Positions 17,860 through 26,160 of a stretch of DNA of 39,634 nucleotides are shown here, piece after piece. Origin of the DNA: Campylobacteraceae bacterium. GTDB taxonomy: Bacteria > Campylobacterota > Campylobacteria > Campylobacterales > Sulfurovaceae. The notes below the pieces were generated by a model. The model worked only from the letters and a program-made list of their open reading frames with translations, searched no databases and was not told where the DNA came from. Position 1 is the stretch's first letter; each line of letters begins with the position of its first letter. Made by a program: the position numbers and the translations under genes. The stretch covers positions 1 through 39,634 of the forward strand of contig JAMOOP010000091.1 in the NCBI GenBank assembly GCA_027065385.1. Reading direction: 5' to 3'.

Positions 17860-19166
17860 AAAATCTAATATATACTATAAAGTGGTTAATTAAAAGACCA
17901 CTTTTTTTAAAAAAAGAGTTTAAAAATCTATATCAAACTATAATCTATCAACCCCAATCTCGTTTTTTACTTAGTAATGATACAGCTCCTCTCTGTCCGT
18001 TAGAGCCTATTAAATTTTACTCTTTTATTGGTCGTATTAGTTTTGCTTTTAGAGAGTTTATAGCTTTAATTTCAAATGGAGCTATTTTTAAAAAGAGAAT
18101 ACTGCTAGATGGATTTGATAATATAGATATAAAAGAGTTATATCAAGTAGGAAGAGATGAAATCCCATATCCAAAACCTCCATTGGTTGAATTAGAAAAG
18201 AGTAAAGAGATAGATAATAGAATATTTAAAACTATTGAAAAATCTTATGCTATAGCAAATGAAAAAGACCCTGATAGATTTGATAGAGCCTTATGGTGGG
18301 AAGAGATGAGTAGGGCTTTTAAAAAAGAGCTATTTAATGAAAGTGGAGATATAAATAGGGAGTATTTAAAAAACTTTAGAGGATTAAAAGAGCTACCTGC
18401 AAATATTGTAAAAGACCAATTTTTAGTGGTAAACAGAGATTTTGGATACTATATCTCATATTTAAAAGCTATAGATTTGGTTTTAGAGTACCATAGACAC
18501 GCAAAGATAGTAAAAAAAGAGATACTATTTTCTCTATCTGAAAGTTATGCAGGAAATAATCTTTGTGTAAATTATAGAGGAGTGAGACTTAGTTTAAGAC
18601 TTCTTTTTCACTCTATTATGGTAGATAATATTTTAATAAATACAACTCTACCCAAAAGAGCAGTTATTTGGGAGATAGGTGCAGGATATGGAGGATTAGC
18701 TAGAATTTTAAAAAGCTATATTCCGAATAGTTGTCATATTCTATTAGATTTACCTGAAACTTTAACTTACTGTTCATACTTTATAGCCTATAACTTTTCA
18801 GATAAAAAAGTGGCTTTTTTGAGTGATATTATAGATAGATTAGATGAGGTTGATAAAATAGTAAAAGAGTATGATTTTATACTAATTCCACCTTGGATTA
18901 GTCCATATATTAAAAATGAGAGTGTTGATTTAATAATTGATACCTACTCAATGTCAGAGATGTCAAAAACTTATGCTAACTACTACTTAAAACATATAGA
19001 TAGAACTCTAAAAAAAGGAGGATATTTCTACTCTATAAATAAAAGATTTAAAAGAGAAGATGATAAATTACCATTTTATGAGTGGAAGTTTAAAAGTAAA
19101 TTTACTACTATAGTTTATGAGTATAGTAAATATATCCACCCTCAATGGCTAGGGAGAAAGATTTAG
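17856..19166 (+). CDS. Putative sugar O-methyltransferase
   Basis: This 436-residue protein has a C-terminal SAM-binding domain: WEIGAGYGGLARILK around 275, followed by LLDLPETLTYCSYF. That pair resembles the putative sugar O-methyltransferase family found in surface-polysaccharide clusters. The N-terminal 200 residues are helical and charged with no clear domain. It overlaps the CmoA-like gene by four bases. The Wzx/Wzy/CapA genes about 1 kb further on make a glycan substrate plausible. A hairpin region follows the stop and probably ends the operon begun at 13829. Confidence 0.75.
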   Translation: MKNLIYTIKWLIKRPLFLKKEFKNLYQTIIYQPQSRFLLSNDTAPLCPLEPIKFYSFIGRISFAFREFIALISNGAIFKKRILLDGFDNIDIKELYQVGRDEIPYPKPPLVELEKSKEIDNRIFKTIEKSYAIANEKDPDRFDRALWWEEMSRAFKKELFNESGDINREYLKNFRGLKELPANIVKDQFLVVNRDFGYYISYLKAIDLVLEYHRHAKIVKKEILFSLSESYAGNNLCVNYRGVRLSLRLLFHSIMVDNILINTTLPKRAVIWEIGAGYGGLARILKSYIPNSCHILLDLPETLTYCSYFIAYNFSDKKVAFLSDIIDRLDEVDKIVKEYDFILIPPWISPYIKNESVDLIIDTYSMSEMSKTYANYYLKHIDRTLKKGGYFYSINKRFKREDDKLPFYEWKFKSKFTTIVYEYSKYIHPQWLGRKI

Positions 19167-19212
19167 AACCATAATTTACTTAGATAATTTTTAAATATCT
19201 ATCCTATTAAGA

Positions 19213-19280
19213 AAAGCTATTTTAATCTTAGTAAAAATGAATATTTGTTCATTTTTATAATAGACTATTTAGCTTTTTTT
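19213..19280 (+). terminator. Candidate terminator after the methyltransferase operon
   Basis: Outer arms AAAAGCTA and TAGCTTTT enclose an inner perfect hairpin TAAAAATGAA-TATTTG-TTCATTTTTA (19232-19257). A run of eight T follows the distal arm. The stems are AT-rich and so only moderately stable. The inner palindrome could instead be an operator for the cytochrome gene at 19308. Confidence 0.45.
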
Positions 19281-19307
19281 TGATAAATTTTCAAAAAAGG
19301 AAAAATA

Positions 19308-20141
19308 ATGAAAAAAAGTATATTATTAATAACTTCTGTAGCAATAATATCAACAGCTCATGAATATCCAAAAGGAAAATTGGGAGAAGTTATAAAATTA
19401 GGGGAAGATATAATTAACCATACCGATACAAATTCTCTCTCTAAATCTTATATCAATAGCAAACTTCAATGTGTAAATTGCCATAGAAAAGGAAAAGATG
19501 GCAGAGCGGGAACAACTAATAAAATTGGAACTTTTATAGGAACAGCTACATCATTTCCTGCTTATTCAAAACGCTATAAAGATATTATAAGCTTACAAAA
19601 TAGAATTGATGGCTGTTTTCAGAGATGTTTAAATGGTACAAAATCGGTAGTCAATACAAAAGTGGGAATTGCTGTTGAGAGTTATATTACATGGCTTTCT
19701 ACAGGACTACCAATCAATATGAGTTCAAAAGCTCCTAGAACTCCATCAAAAATTGAGATGTGGGATAGAGATAGAAATAAATTTAGTTCCCTTTTTAAAA
19801 AAGCAACTCATAAAAACTATATTAATGGTAAAAAACTATATGTAAAAAAGTGTGCTTTATGTCATGGTATAGATGGAGAAGGAGTTGAAAGTTCTCCACC
19901 AGTTTGGGGAGATAGAAGTTATACCGCAGATGGAAGCATGGCAAAACTTCCAAATGGTGCAACTTGGATAAAAGATAATATGCCTTTAGACAATGCTAAC
20001 CTTAGTGACCAAGAGGTTATTGATATTACTCTATTTATTAATGCTCAACCACGAATGAGTTATAGAGGATTTAAGGTAGAGGATAATTTTAAGAAATTGG
20101 GATTGAGTTTAGAAAAGATAAGAGAGATGATGTTTCAGTAG
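19308..20141 (+). CDS. TsdA-like dihaem cytochrome c
   Basis: This 277-residue periplasmic cytochrome has a signal peptide (1-17) and two haem-binding sites: C55VNCH59 and C182ALCH186. Between them is NRIDGCFQRCLNG (98-110). In thiosulfate dehydrogenase TsdA a cysteine in the equivalent GCF.R.(M/L)NG motif is an unusual axial ligand of the first haem, so C103 is the candidate here. A second cysteine, C107, sits where a serine is common. The likely role is oxidation of thiosulfate to tetrathionate, or the reverse, with exchange of electrons to the respiratory chain. It is a single gene with AAAAGGAAAAA before the ATG. Confidence 0.82.
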   Translation: MKKSILLITSVAIISTAHEYPKGKLGEVIKLGEDIINHTDTNSLSKSYINSKLQCVNCHRKGKDGRAGTTNKIGTFIGTATSFPAYSKRYKDIISLQNRIDGCFQRCLNGTKSVVNTKVGIAVESYITWLSTGLPINMSSKAPRTPSKIEMWDRDRNKFSSLFKKATHKNYINGKKLYVKKCALCHGIDGEGVESSPPVWGDRSYTADGSMAKLPNGATWIKDNMPLDNANLSDQEVIDITLFINAQPRMSYRGFKVEDNFKKLGLSLEKIREMMFQ

Positions 20142-20188
20142 TGTTGATATGGGAAGATAAAAACATATTAAAAATTTAATTTTAAAAA

Positions 20189-20242
20189 TGGCTATAAATG
20201 GAAGTGGCAACATAATTAGAACATTACTCTCTTTTATAGCCA
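20189..20242 (-). terminator. Terminator of the Wzy/CapA/Wzx operon
   Basis: Read on the minus strand, TGGCTATAAA (20242-20233) pairs with TTTATAGCCA (20198-20189), followed directly by TTTTT. The loop is 34 nt. The first arm overlaps the last codons of the wzy-like gene. The stem plus U-tract order fits intrinsic termination of the minus-strand operon. Confidence 0.6.
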
Positions 20243-21555
20243 ATTAATAAAATTAAACCTAAAACAATAAGTAGAGTATCATAAAAAGTAAATTTAGGAA
20301 TTCCTGTTCTAACCCAAGTAAAAACTTTAGTCATAGCAAAAGCATATAAAATAATAAATTTAGGAGCATAACTTACAATATTTATAAAAAAGTAGTCTAT
20401 TTTTTTAACTAAAAATCCTGAAATAAAAGCTACAATTACTACTCCAAATATTCCTAAATTATAAAATCCAAAAGCTACAACACCTGGTGGAACAATAGCC
20501 TCTTTTAGATTATAGAAATAGTAAGTATTTGTAAAAATAGTATTTCCATTTATATTACTAAGCCAAGAGATTGGTATAAGTTTTCCTCTAAGTCCTGAAA
20601 TTATCCCCTCAAAATATACAAAATCATAATTTTTATGTAGAGCAAACTCTAAAGATGTTTGGTCAAAGTTGAAAAAAGTTAACATATTTAAAATAGATTG
20701 AAAAATATTGGAGGCATCTGAAATTACAAATTTACCAGTATCTAAATATGTCTCTAGTGCAGGTATAAAAAATATAGCCACTATAAAGAGTATGCCAAAA
20801 TGGAAAAGATAGCTTTTTGTATTTTTTAAAGATAGATAAAATAGATATAGTAAAAGAAACTCTATAATAGCTTGTTTACTTTTAAAAAGAGAAAATCTTG
20901 AAAATAGTGCAACTCCTAAACCAATCCATAATATAGAGAGTCTCCAAAAACCTCTATTATTTTCTAAAATAAAATATATTATAATTGCTAATATAGAAAA
21001 AGGTATAAAACGATAAACAAAGATATACTGTTTACTAATCCAATACTCATCTCCATGTCCTGATCTAACAGCATCAGCTGCCTCTATTGCTCTATTCATT
21101 CCTCCAAATTGAGAAGCATATATAAAAACTGAAGCTAAAGATAAAAGAGCTAGAAACAGCCCTATTATAACTAATAGATTATACTCTTTTGATAATATTT
21201 TAATGGTTCTCTCTTTTAAAATATATTGTGAAAATTGAACAACCCTTACTGACTTTACACCTAAAAAAAATATAGTAATAAAGATAAAAATTGTAGCAAA
21301 AGACTTATAACTATAAAATCTATCTATACCATGATTAGTTACATAAAGGTCTAGGAGTTTATAGTGAAGAAAAAATATAGTATCATTTAAAATCATACTA
21401 AGAGGAATTACTAAATACTCTATTGTCCAAAATAGTAAAAAGACAGCTACCATACTCCAACCATATTTTACAATAAACAGTATATATCTTGCTATATATA
21501 TAAATAAAGAGAGATAGAGAATAAAAAGTATAAGTGTATCTATCTGCTCTCTCAT
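20224..21555 (-). CDS. Wzy-like oligosaccharide repeat-unit polymerase
   Basis: This 443-residue integral membrane protein has about ten or more hydrophobic helices. A larger polar stretch around 160-185 contains GGMNRAIEAADAVRSGHGDEYW, and conserved-type charged residues lie in loops, as in O-antigen/capsule polymerases. Such proteins join lipid-linked glycan repeat units on the periplasmic face. Sequence conservation in the family is low, so the call rests on topology and on the neighbouring flippase gene. It is the last gene of a minus-strand run Wzx-CapA-Wzy with a 15-bp gap to CapA. Confidence 0.72.
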   Translation of the reverse strand: MREQIDTLILFILYLSLFIYIARYILFIVKYGWSMVAVFLLFWTIEYLVIPLSMILNDTIFFLHYKLLDLYVTNHGIDRFYSYKSFATIFIFITIFFLGVKSVRVVQFSQYILKERTIKILSKEYNLLVIIGLFLALLSLASVFIYASQFGGMNRAIEAADAVRSGHGDEYWISKQYIFVYRFIPFSILAIIIYFILENNRGFWRLSILWIGLGVALFSRFSLFKSKQAIIEFLLLYLFYLSLKNTKSYLFHFGILFIVAIFFIPALETYLDTGKFVISDASNIFQSILNMLTFFNFDQTSLEFALHKNYDFVYFEGIISGLRGKLIPISWLSNINGNTIFTNTYYFYNLKEAIVPPGVVAFGFYNLGIFGVVIVAFISGFLVKKIDYFFINIVSYAPKFIILYAFAMTKVFTWVRTGIPKFTFYDTLLIVLGLILLIGYKRE

Positions 21556-21570
21556 TAAAACTCCAACTAA

Positions 21571-22542
21571 TTATCTAAATAACTCCCTTATATGTCCCAT
21601 ATTAGGAAGTTTAGGATTACGAATAAACCTTTTTATCATAGCTTTTTTATTTTCAAAAGCTAACCTCTTATTAAAATCATCTTCAGAACTAGGTAACCAT
21701 TTTGGTATGCAAAATTTATCTCTCTTTACAATACCATTTTCTAATACAACTGTAAAAAAATTAACCTCTAAATTTTTATTAAGAGTTACAACCATAGAAC
21801 GGTGATGTTCAATCTCTTGCTTTTTTACTCTTCTTGCTGTAAACTCTTCTCCATTCCATCTTGTAGGAATATTTAAATCGGGAAATATAAAATTTCCAAG
21901 CCCATAAAATATATGTTTATCTTTATAAATTTCATAACTCTGTATAATATGAGCATGGTGACCAATAATTAAATCTGCTCCACTATCTATTAATTTATGA
22001 GCTATCTCTCTATCACTAAATTTTGGAAATGGTATCTCTTGAATACCCCAATGTGGTTGTATTATAATAAAATCTACTTTAAGTTTAAGATAATTTATAT
22101 CTTCTATAATTTTATCAACTTCTAATTTAGCACTTCCATTACTATTTTTATCTCCAAAAATAGAGTGTGTTGAAGGACAACTATAACCTAAAAGTGCTAT
22201 TTTTTTATCTGCAAAATTAACTATAGTTGGATTATTAAAGTTCTCTTTCTCTAATCCTGCACCAAAATATGGAATATTTTGACTATTTAAACTTTTAATA
22301 GTTTTTAAAAATGCCTCTTCTCCAAAATCCATTATATGATTATTAGCTAATGATACAGCTAAAGGTCTTTTTTTAAATGTCTCTTCTATATATGACTTCT
22401 CTTGACAAATATTTACTTTAAACTTAGCAGGAGTTCCATCACAAGAGAGAGGTGTTTCTAAGTTAAAGATAAACTCATCTATTTTAAAATCTATTTTATA
22501 TGTTCTATCTAATACAGTATCTCCAAAAAAACTTAATTCCAT
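21571..22542 (-). CDS. CapA-like (PGA_cap) metallophosphoesterase-fold protein
   Basis: This 323-residue protein has the CapA fold, seen as SFFGDTVLDR at the start, FNLETPLS, SLANNHIMDFGEEAF, QPHWGIQE and IIGHHAHIIQSYE. These provide the metal-site Asp, Asn and His residues typical of the calcineurin-like group. Family members take part in poly-gamma-glutamate capsule and other surface-polymer synthesis. No signal peptide is visible, so it is cytoplasmic or membrane-associated. Its first base is shared with the last base of the flippase stop codon. The absence of CapB/CapC partners argues against polyglutamate and for a role with the Wzx/Wzy glycan. Confidence 0.83.
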   Translation of the reverse strand: MELSFFGDTVLDRTYKIDFKIDEFIFNLETPLSCDGTPAKFKVNICQEKSYIEETFKKRPLAVSLANNHIMDFGEEAFLKTIKSLNSQNIPYFGAGLEKENFNNPTIVNFADKKIALLGYSCPSTHSIFGDKNSNGSAKLEVDKIIEDINYLKLKVDFIIIQPHWGIQEIPFPKFSDREIAHKLIDSGADLIIGHHAHIIQSYEIYKDKHIFYGLGNFIFPDLNIPTRWNGEEFTARRVKKQEIEHHRSMVVTLNKNLEVNFFTVVLENGIVKRDKFCIPKWLPSSEDDFNKRLAFENKKAMIKRFIRNPKLPNMGHIRELFR

Positions 22543-23813
22543 TATATTTTCCTTTTTTCTTTTATTTTAATATATATATAAATCATAACTCCACCATTAT
22601 GTAAAACACCAACTACTATAAATAGTATTAGTGAAATAATATAGGAGTTATAAAAATAAAAACCTATATAGATAGCTAATGCTCTTAATATAAGTGTAAA
22701 TATCTGAATATATAACCTTATCTTTTGAAGAGAGAATATATTAAACATAATAGTAGTAGGAGGAGATATAAATCCAAATAGAAACCATACAATAGATATT
22801 TGAGCAATAAGCCCAGACTCTATCCATTTATCTCCAAAAACTAAACTAAAAATCTCTTGTCCAAAAAATAGTATTATAAAGAGTGGCACTATAAAAATTT
22901 TAGCTAAACCTAGAGTTGTTTTTTTATATAAACTATAAATATCCTCTCCATTTGCATACATCTTTGAAGCCTTTTGATAATATACACTTCTTGTTGCACT
23001 TGATACTAAAAGCATAGGTGCTTGCATAGCTCTATATGTTAAAGCATAAAATCCTGAAATTGCAGGAGAGAATAGTGCCGAAAACATAAAAAGAGGTATA
23101 TTTTGAGAAAATGAGTTAATAAGGGTTGATGCTGTTTGATATTTTGGAAAATTCTCATGTTTATGTAGATTAAAATTTATTCTTCTTTTTGATATATATT
23201 TTAGTTGTAGAGTCTGTTTTTTTATATGAAAAGATACTAAAAGATATAGAGCAAATATATCAGATAAAACTTTTCCAACTACTAATCCATTAAGAGAAAA
23301 TATATATCTTGATATGCTTTGAGTTCCAACTGTAGCTAAAGATGCACTCATTTTTGTAGTAGCAATCTTTTTATAAAACTCTTTTCTTGTTGAGTAGGCA
23401 TCAAAGATTTGCATTAATCCTATAGCAAGTGTAGCAAAAGGTAACAGGTATATCATATAACTATTGTTATTAAAATACTCTAGGAAAAAGTCGTAAAATA
23501 GTAACAAAACTATAGCTAAAATAATAACTATAGTAATAGAGGTTAGTATTGAGAGAAACACTAAAGCTTGGGCATCTCGATTAGATTTTGGTAGCATAAT
23601 TGCCTGTTCGTAGCTTAAACTTGATACCATTCCAACCATACCAGCTATTGCAAAAAATAGAGAATATATTCCAAATTCACTTGGATTATATAATCTAGTT
23701 AAAATTGGAATAAAGAGTAATATTATAACTTGTGCCATTAATGTACCTGACATTAGAGTTACAATTTGTAACAAATAGTTGCTTTGTTTTAACTTATTTA
23801 TAATTTTATTCAT
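22542..23813 (-). CDS. Wzx-like polysaccharide flippase (MOP superfamily)
   Basis: This 423-residue protein has about twelve membrane helices. The N-terminal segment is typical of Wzx/RfbX and related exporters: QIVTLMSGTLMAQVI, then PILTRLYNPSEFGIYSLF. It would move lipid-linked repeat units across the inner membrane. It is the first gene of a three-gene minus-strand operon with CapA and Wzy. No glycosyltransferase gene lies in this cluster, so the sugars must be assembled by enzymes encoded elsewhere. Confidence 0.88.
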   Translation of the reverse strand: MNKIINKLKQSNYLLQIVTLMSGTLMAQVIILLFIPILTRLYNPSEFGIYSLFFAIAGMVGMVSSLSYEQAIMLPKSNRDAQALVFLSILTSITIVIILAIVLLLFYDFFLEYFNNNSYMIYLLPFATLAIGLMQIFDAYSTRKEFYKKIATTKMSASLATVGTQSISRYIFSLNGLVVGKVLSDIFALYLLVSFHIKKQTLQLKYISKRRINFNLHKHENFPKYQTASTLINSFSQNIPLFMFSALFSPAISGFYALTYRAMQAPMLLVSSATRSVYYQKASKMYANGEDIYSLYKKTTLGLAKIFIVPLFIILFFGQEIFSLVFGDKWIESGLIAQISIVWFLFGFISPPTTIMFNIFSLQKIRLYIQIFTLILRALAIYIGFYFYNSYIISLILFIVVGVLHNGGVMIYIYIKIKEKRKI

Positions 23814-23949
23814 TAGTAACTTCTTTTTAAAAAAATATTATTCTAATTATAGCTATTTTGGCTTTATGTTTAATTATATTAAAAATAGTTATAGAAAAAT
23901 TTTTTTATTTTTTTTAAAATAATTAAGAGTAAATTTATCCGATTTAAAT

Positions 23950-23982
23950 TATAATACCATCAACAAACAAAATAATAAGGAA
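23950..23982 (+). promoter_or_regulatory. tpx promoter -10 and ribosome-binding site
   Basis: TATAAT at 23950-23955 is followed by a short leader and AAGGA at 23978-23982, five bases before the tpx ATG. Upstream (23880-23930) are long T and A runs, a pattern common in Campylobacterota promoters that lack a clear -35 box. Confidence 0.6.
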
Positions 23983-23987
23983 AATAA

Positions 23988-24503
23988 ATGGCAACAGTAA
24001 CATTTAAAAACGACATCGTATGTAATTTAGCAGGAAATGAAGTAAGCGTAGGAGATACAGCGCCAGTAGTAACAGTAGTAAATTGTGACCCAATGCTTCA
24101 AGATGAGCAAGTTGGTGGAGAGGGTAAAGTTCAATTAGTAGTAGCAGTTCCTTCATTGGATACAGGTGTATGTGATGCGGAGACTAGAAGATTTAACCAA
24201 GAGGCAGCTAATTTAGATGGCGTTGAGGTAATTACAGTATCTATGGATTTACCATTTGCAGCAGCTAGATGGTGTGGTGCAGCTGGTATTGAAAATATTA
24301 AAGTGTGTTCAGACTTTAGAAATAAAGATTTTGCTAATGCTTATGGTGTTCTTTTAGCTGATGGTCCTTTAGCTGGAATTTGTGCAAGAGTTATTTTTGT
24401 AATTGGAAAAGATGGTAAAGTTACTTATAAGCAAGTTGTACCAGAAATTACCCAAGAGCCTAACTACGAAGAGGCACTTAACGCTGCAAAAGATGCTCAA
24501 TAA
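23988..24503 (+). CDS. tpx: Thiol peroxidase Tpx
   Basis: This 171-residue protein is an atypical 2-Cys peroxiredoxin that reduces hydrogen and organic peroxides using thioredoxin. The peroxidatic cysteine is C62 in PSLDTGVCDAETRRFN and the resolving cysteine is C96 in ARWCGAAG. The length matches the family (about 165-175). C12 and C33 are additional. Its codon choice looks more polished (more GC-rich at the start) than that of its neighbours, as expected for a highly expressed gene. It is a single gene with its own promoter and a hairpin after the stop. Confidence 0.95.
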   Translation: MATVTFKNDIVCNLAGNEVSVGDTAPVVTVVNCDPMLQDEQVGGEGKVQLVVAVPSLDTGVCDAETRRFNQEAANLDGVEVITVSMDLPFAAARWCGAAGIENIKVCSDFRNKDFANAYGVLLADGPLAGICARVIFVIGKDGKVTYKQVVPEITQEPNYEEALNAAKDAQ

Positions 24504-24512
24504 TTAAAAATT

Positions 24513-24532
24513 TGTGGGTTTTTTAACCCACA
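24513..24532. terminator. Hairpin after tpx
   Basis: TGTGGGTT-TTTT-AACCCACA forms a perfect 8-bp stem ten bases after the tpx stop. A T tract follows the stem only on the minus strand (AAATTTTTAATTA when read in reverse). It may therefore mainly stop antisense transcription, but it can also protect or end the tpx message. Confidence 0.6.
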
Positions 24533-24555
24533 TCCCTACTCTACTAATCTTATGA

Positions 24556-24561
24556 TATAAT
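24556..24561 (+). promoter_or_regulatory. -10 box next to a start codon (leaderless type)
   Basis: TATAAT in the context GATATAATACT ends six bases before the ATG at 24568. Initiation at the usual 6-8 bases after the box would put the first transcribed base at or next to the start codon. No Shine-Dalgarno sequence is present. The same arrangement is seen before dnaG. Confidence 0.5.
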
Positions 24562-24567
24562 ACTTTT

Positions 24568-24939
24568 ATGAGATACACACCAAAACAGATAGAAAAATAC
24601 CAAAGACAAAAATATATTACCTTTTTAGAAAAAGTTACTAAAAATCTATTTAAGATGTTTAGAAATAGAGATATAACAAAAGAGCAGTTTCTAAAAAAGT
24701 TTGAAGAGTTAAAGAGTAATTTAGATAAACAGATAGATATTAAGCTAAATTCAGAATATCATGAGCAGATGAAGAGTTATATATATAGACTATATAGTGA
24801 GTGTCAGAGTGAATTTAAATTAGATGATATTCGAGAGATTAATATGACCCATCTTAATAGACTACAAAAACTAAAAAATGGAAACTCATATAAAAAAGAT
24901 AAACATAAACATAGAAGTAGAAATGAGGATTGGGGTTAA
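24568..24939 (+). CDS. Unrecognised small charged helical protein
   Basis: This 123-residue protein is cytoplasmic, with no signal or membrane segment. It is rich in lysine, arginine and glutamate with a predicted helical body (residues 5-100). The last 20 residues are very basic and histidine-containing (KKDKHKHRSR), so nucleic-acid binding is possible. I do not recognise a family. Normal codon use and a promoter placed directly before the ATG support a real gene. It converges with argJ with only 9 bp between the stops. Confidence 0.65.
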   Translation: MRYTPKQIEKYQRQKYITFLEKVTKNLFKMFRNRDITKEQFLKKFEELKSNLDKQIDIKLNSEYHEQMKSYIYRLYSECQSEFKLDDIREINMTHLNRLQKLKNGNSYKKDKHKHRSRNEDWG

Positions 24940-24948
24940 CGCAGGAGT

Positions 24949-26160
24949 TTAAGTTCTATACTCTGCATTAATTTTTACATACTCATAACTTAAATCACAC
25001 CCATAAGATGTAAACTCTCCATCTCCTAAACCTAAATCACAAATTACTTTAAAGCTACTATTTTTCATTATTTTATAAGCTTTATCTTCTCTTTCTTTAT
25101 TTAATTCTCTTAATTTATTTGAGTAGATAATTAAATCATCATAATATATAGTTAAACTCTCTTCACTACACTCTACTCCACTAGCTCCAATAGTTGATGC
25201 TATTCGCCCCCAGTTTGGGTCTTCTCCAAATAGTGCTGTTTTTACAAGTAGTGAGTTACTTAAAGCTTTACTTGCTATTTCAGCCTCTTTTTTACTTTTT
25301 GCACCTTTAACTTCAAATGCTACTAATTTATTTGCACCCTCTCCATCTTGAAGTATCATCATAGCTAATTCAAATGTTATTTTATTTAGAACCTCTCTAA
25401 AAGCCTCTTTATTATAAGCATTTGATTTTCCATTTGCTAAAAGTAGAACTGTATCATTTGTAGAGGTATCTCCATCAACTGATACTCTATTAAATGAACC
25501 ATTAACGGCATTATCTAAAAGCTCTTTCATATCACTTTTTGGAATTAAAGCATCAGTTGTTATAAAACATAGCATTGTAGCCATTGCAGGGTTTATCATT
25601 CCAGCACCTTTACAAATTCCTGCTATATTAAATGAGTCTCCATTATCTAAATCAACTCTAAAAGATAACTCTTTTTTAAAGCTATCAGTTGTCATAATTG
25701 CTCTAGCTGTTTTATCAGAATTTTTAGCATTAAAATTAAATTTATCAAAAGCAGAAGTAATTTTTTCTTGATTTAGTCTATATCCAATAACTCCTGTTGA
25801 GGACATAATAGGATTAGTAAGAGATGTGTAAGAGGATAATTTTTTAAATATACCTTCTATATCTTTAACTCCTCTCTCTCCTGTCATAGCATTAGCATTT
25901 TTAGCATTCATTAATATAAAATTGGTCTTAAAATCTTTTGGATATTTTTGATAATGTTTTATAGGTGAAGCTTGAAACTTATTTGTTGTAAACTTTGCTG
26001 TTACATCACATAGAGTATCAGAACGAATAAAAGCTATATCTCCATCTATATCACTATCTCCAGAATTAGCAGGATTTGTTTTCATCCCAACATTAACCCC
26101 ATCACAAAAAAAACCATCTACATTTTCCAATCCACCTTTTAGTGAAAATATATTAAACAT
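24949..26160 (-). CDS. argJ: Bifunctional ornithine acetyltransferase/acetylglutamate synthase ArgJ
   Basis: This 403-residue protein moves the acetyl group from N-acetylornithine to glutamate in the cyclic arginine pathway. The self-cleavage site is the A194-T195 bond in MINPAMATMLCF; T195 becomes the nucleophile of the beta chain. Other family blocks are NAKNANAMTGE, SSTGVIG, GDTSTNDT and EDPNWGRI. Whether it can also use acetyl-CoA cannot be told from sequence. Its start overlaps the K+ channel gene by 8 bp, and it ends a minus-strand rpmB-channel-argJ run. Confidence 0.95.
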   Translation of the reverse strand: MFNIFSLKGGLENVDGFFCDGVNVGMKTNPANSGDSDIDGDIAFIRSDTLCDVTAKFTTNKFQASPIKHYQKYPKDFKTNFILMNAKNANAMTGERGVKDIEGIFKKLSSYTSLTNPIMSSTGVIGYRLNQEKITSAFDKFNFNAKNSDKTARAIMTTDSFKKELSFRVDLDNGDSFNIAGICKGAGMINPAMATMLCFITTDALIPKSDMKELLDNAVNGSFNRVSVDGDTSTNDTVLLLANGKSNAYNKEAFREVLNKITFELAMMILQDGEGANKLVAFEVKGAKSKKEAEIASKALSNSLLVKTALFGEDPNWGRIASTIGASGVECSEESLTIYYDDLIIYSNKLRELNKEREDKAYKIMKNSSFKVICDLGLGDGEFTSYGCDLSYEYVKINAEYRT

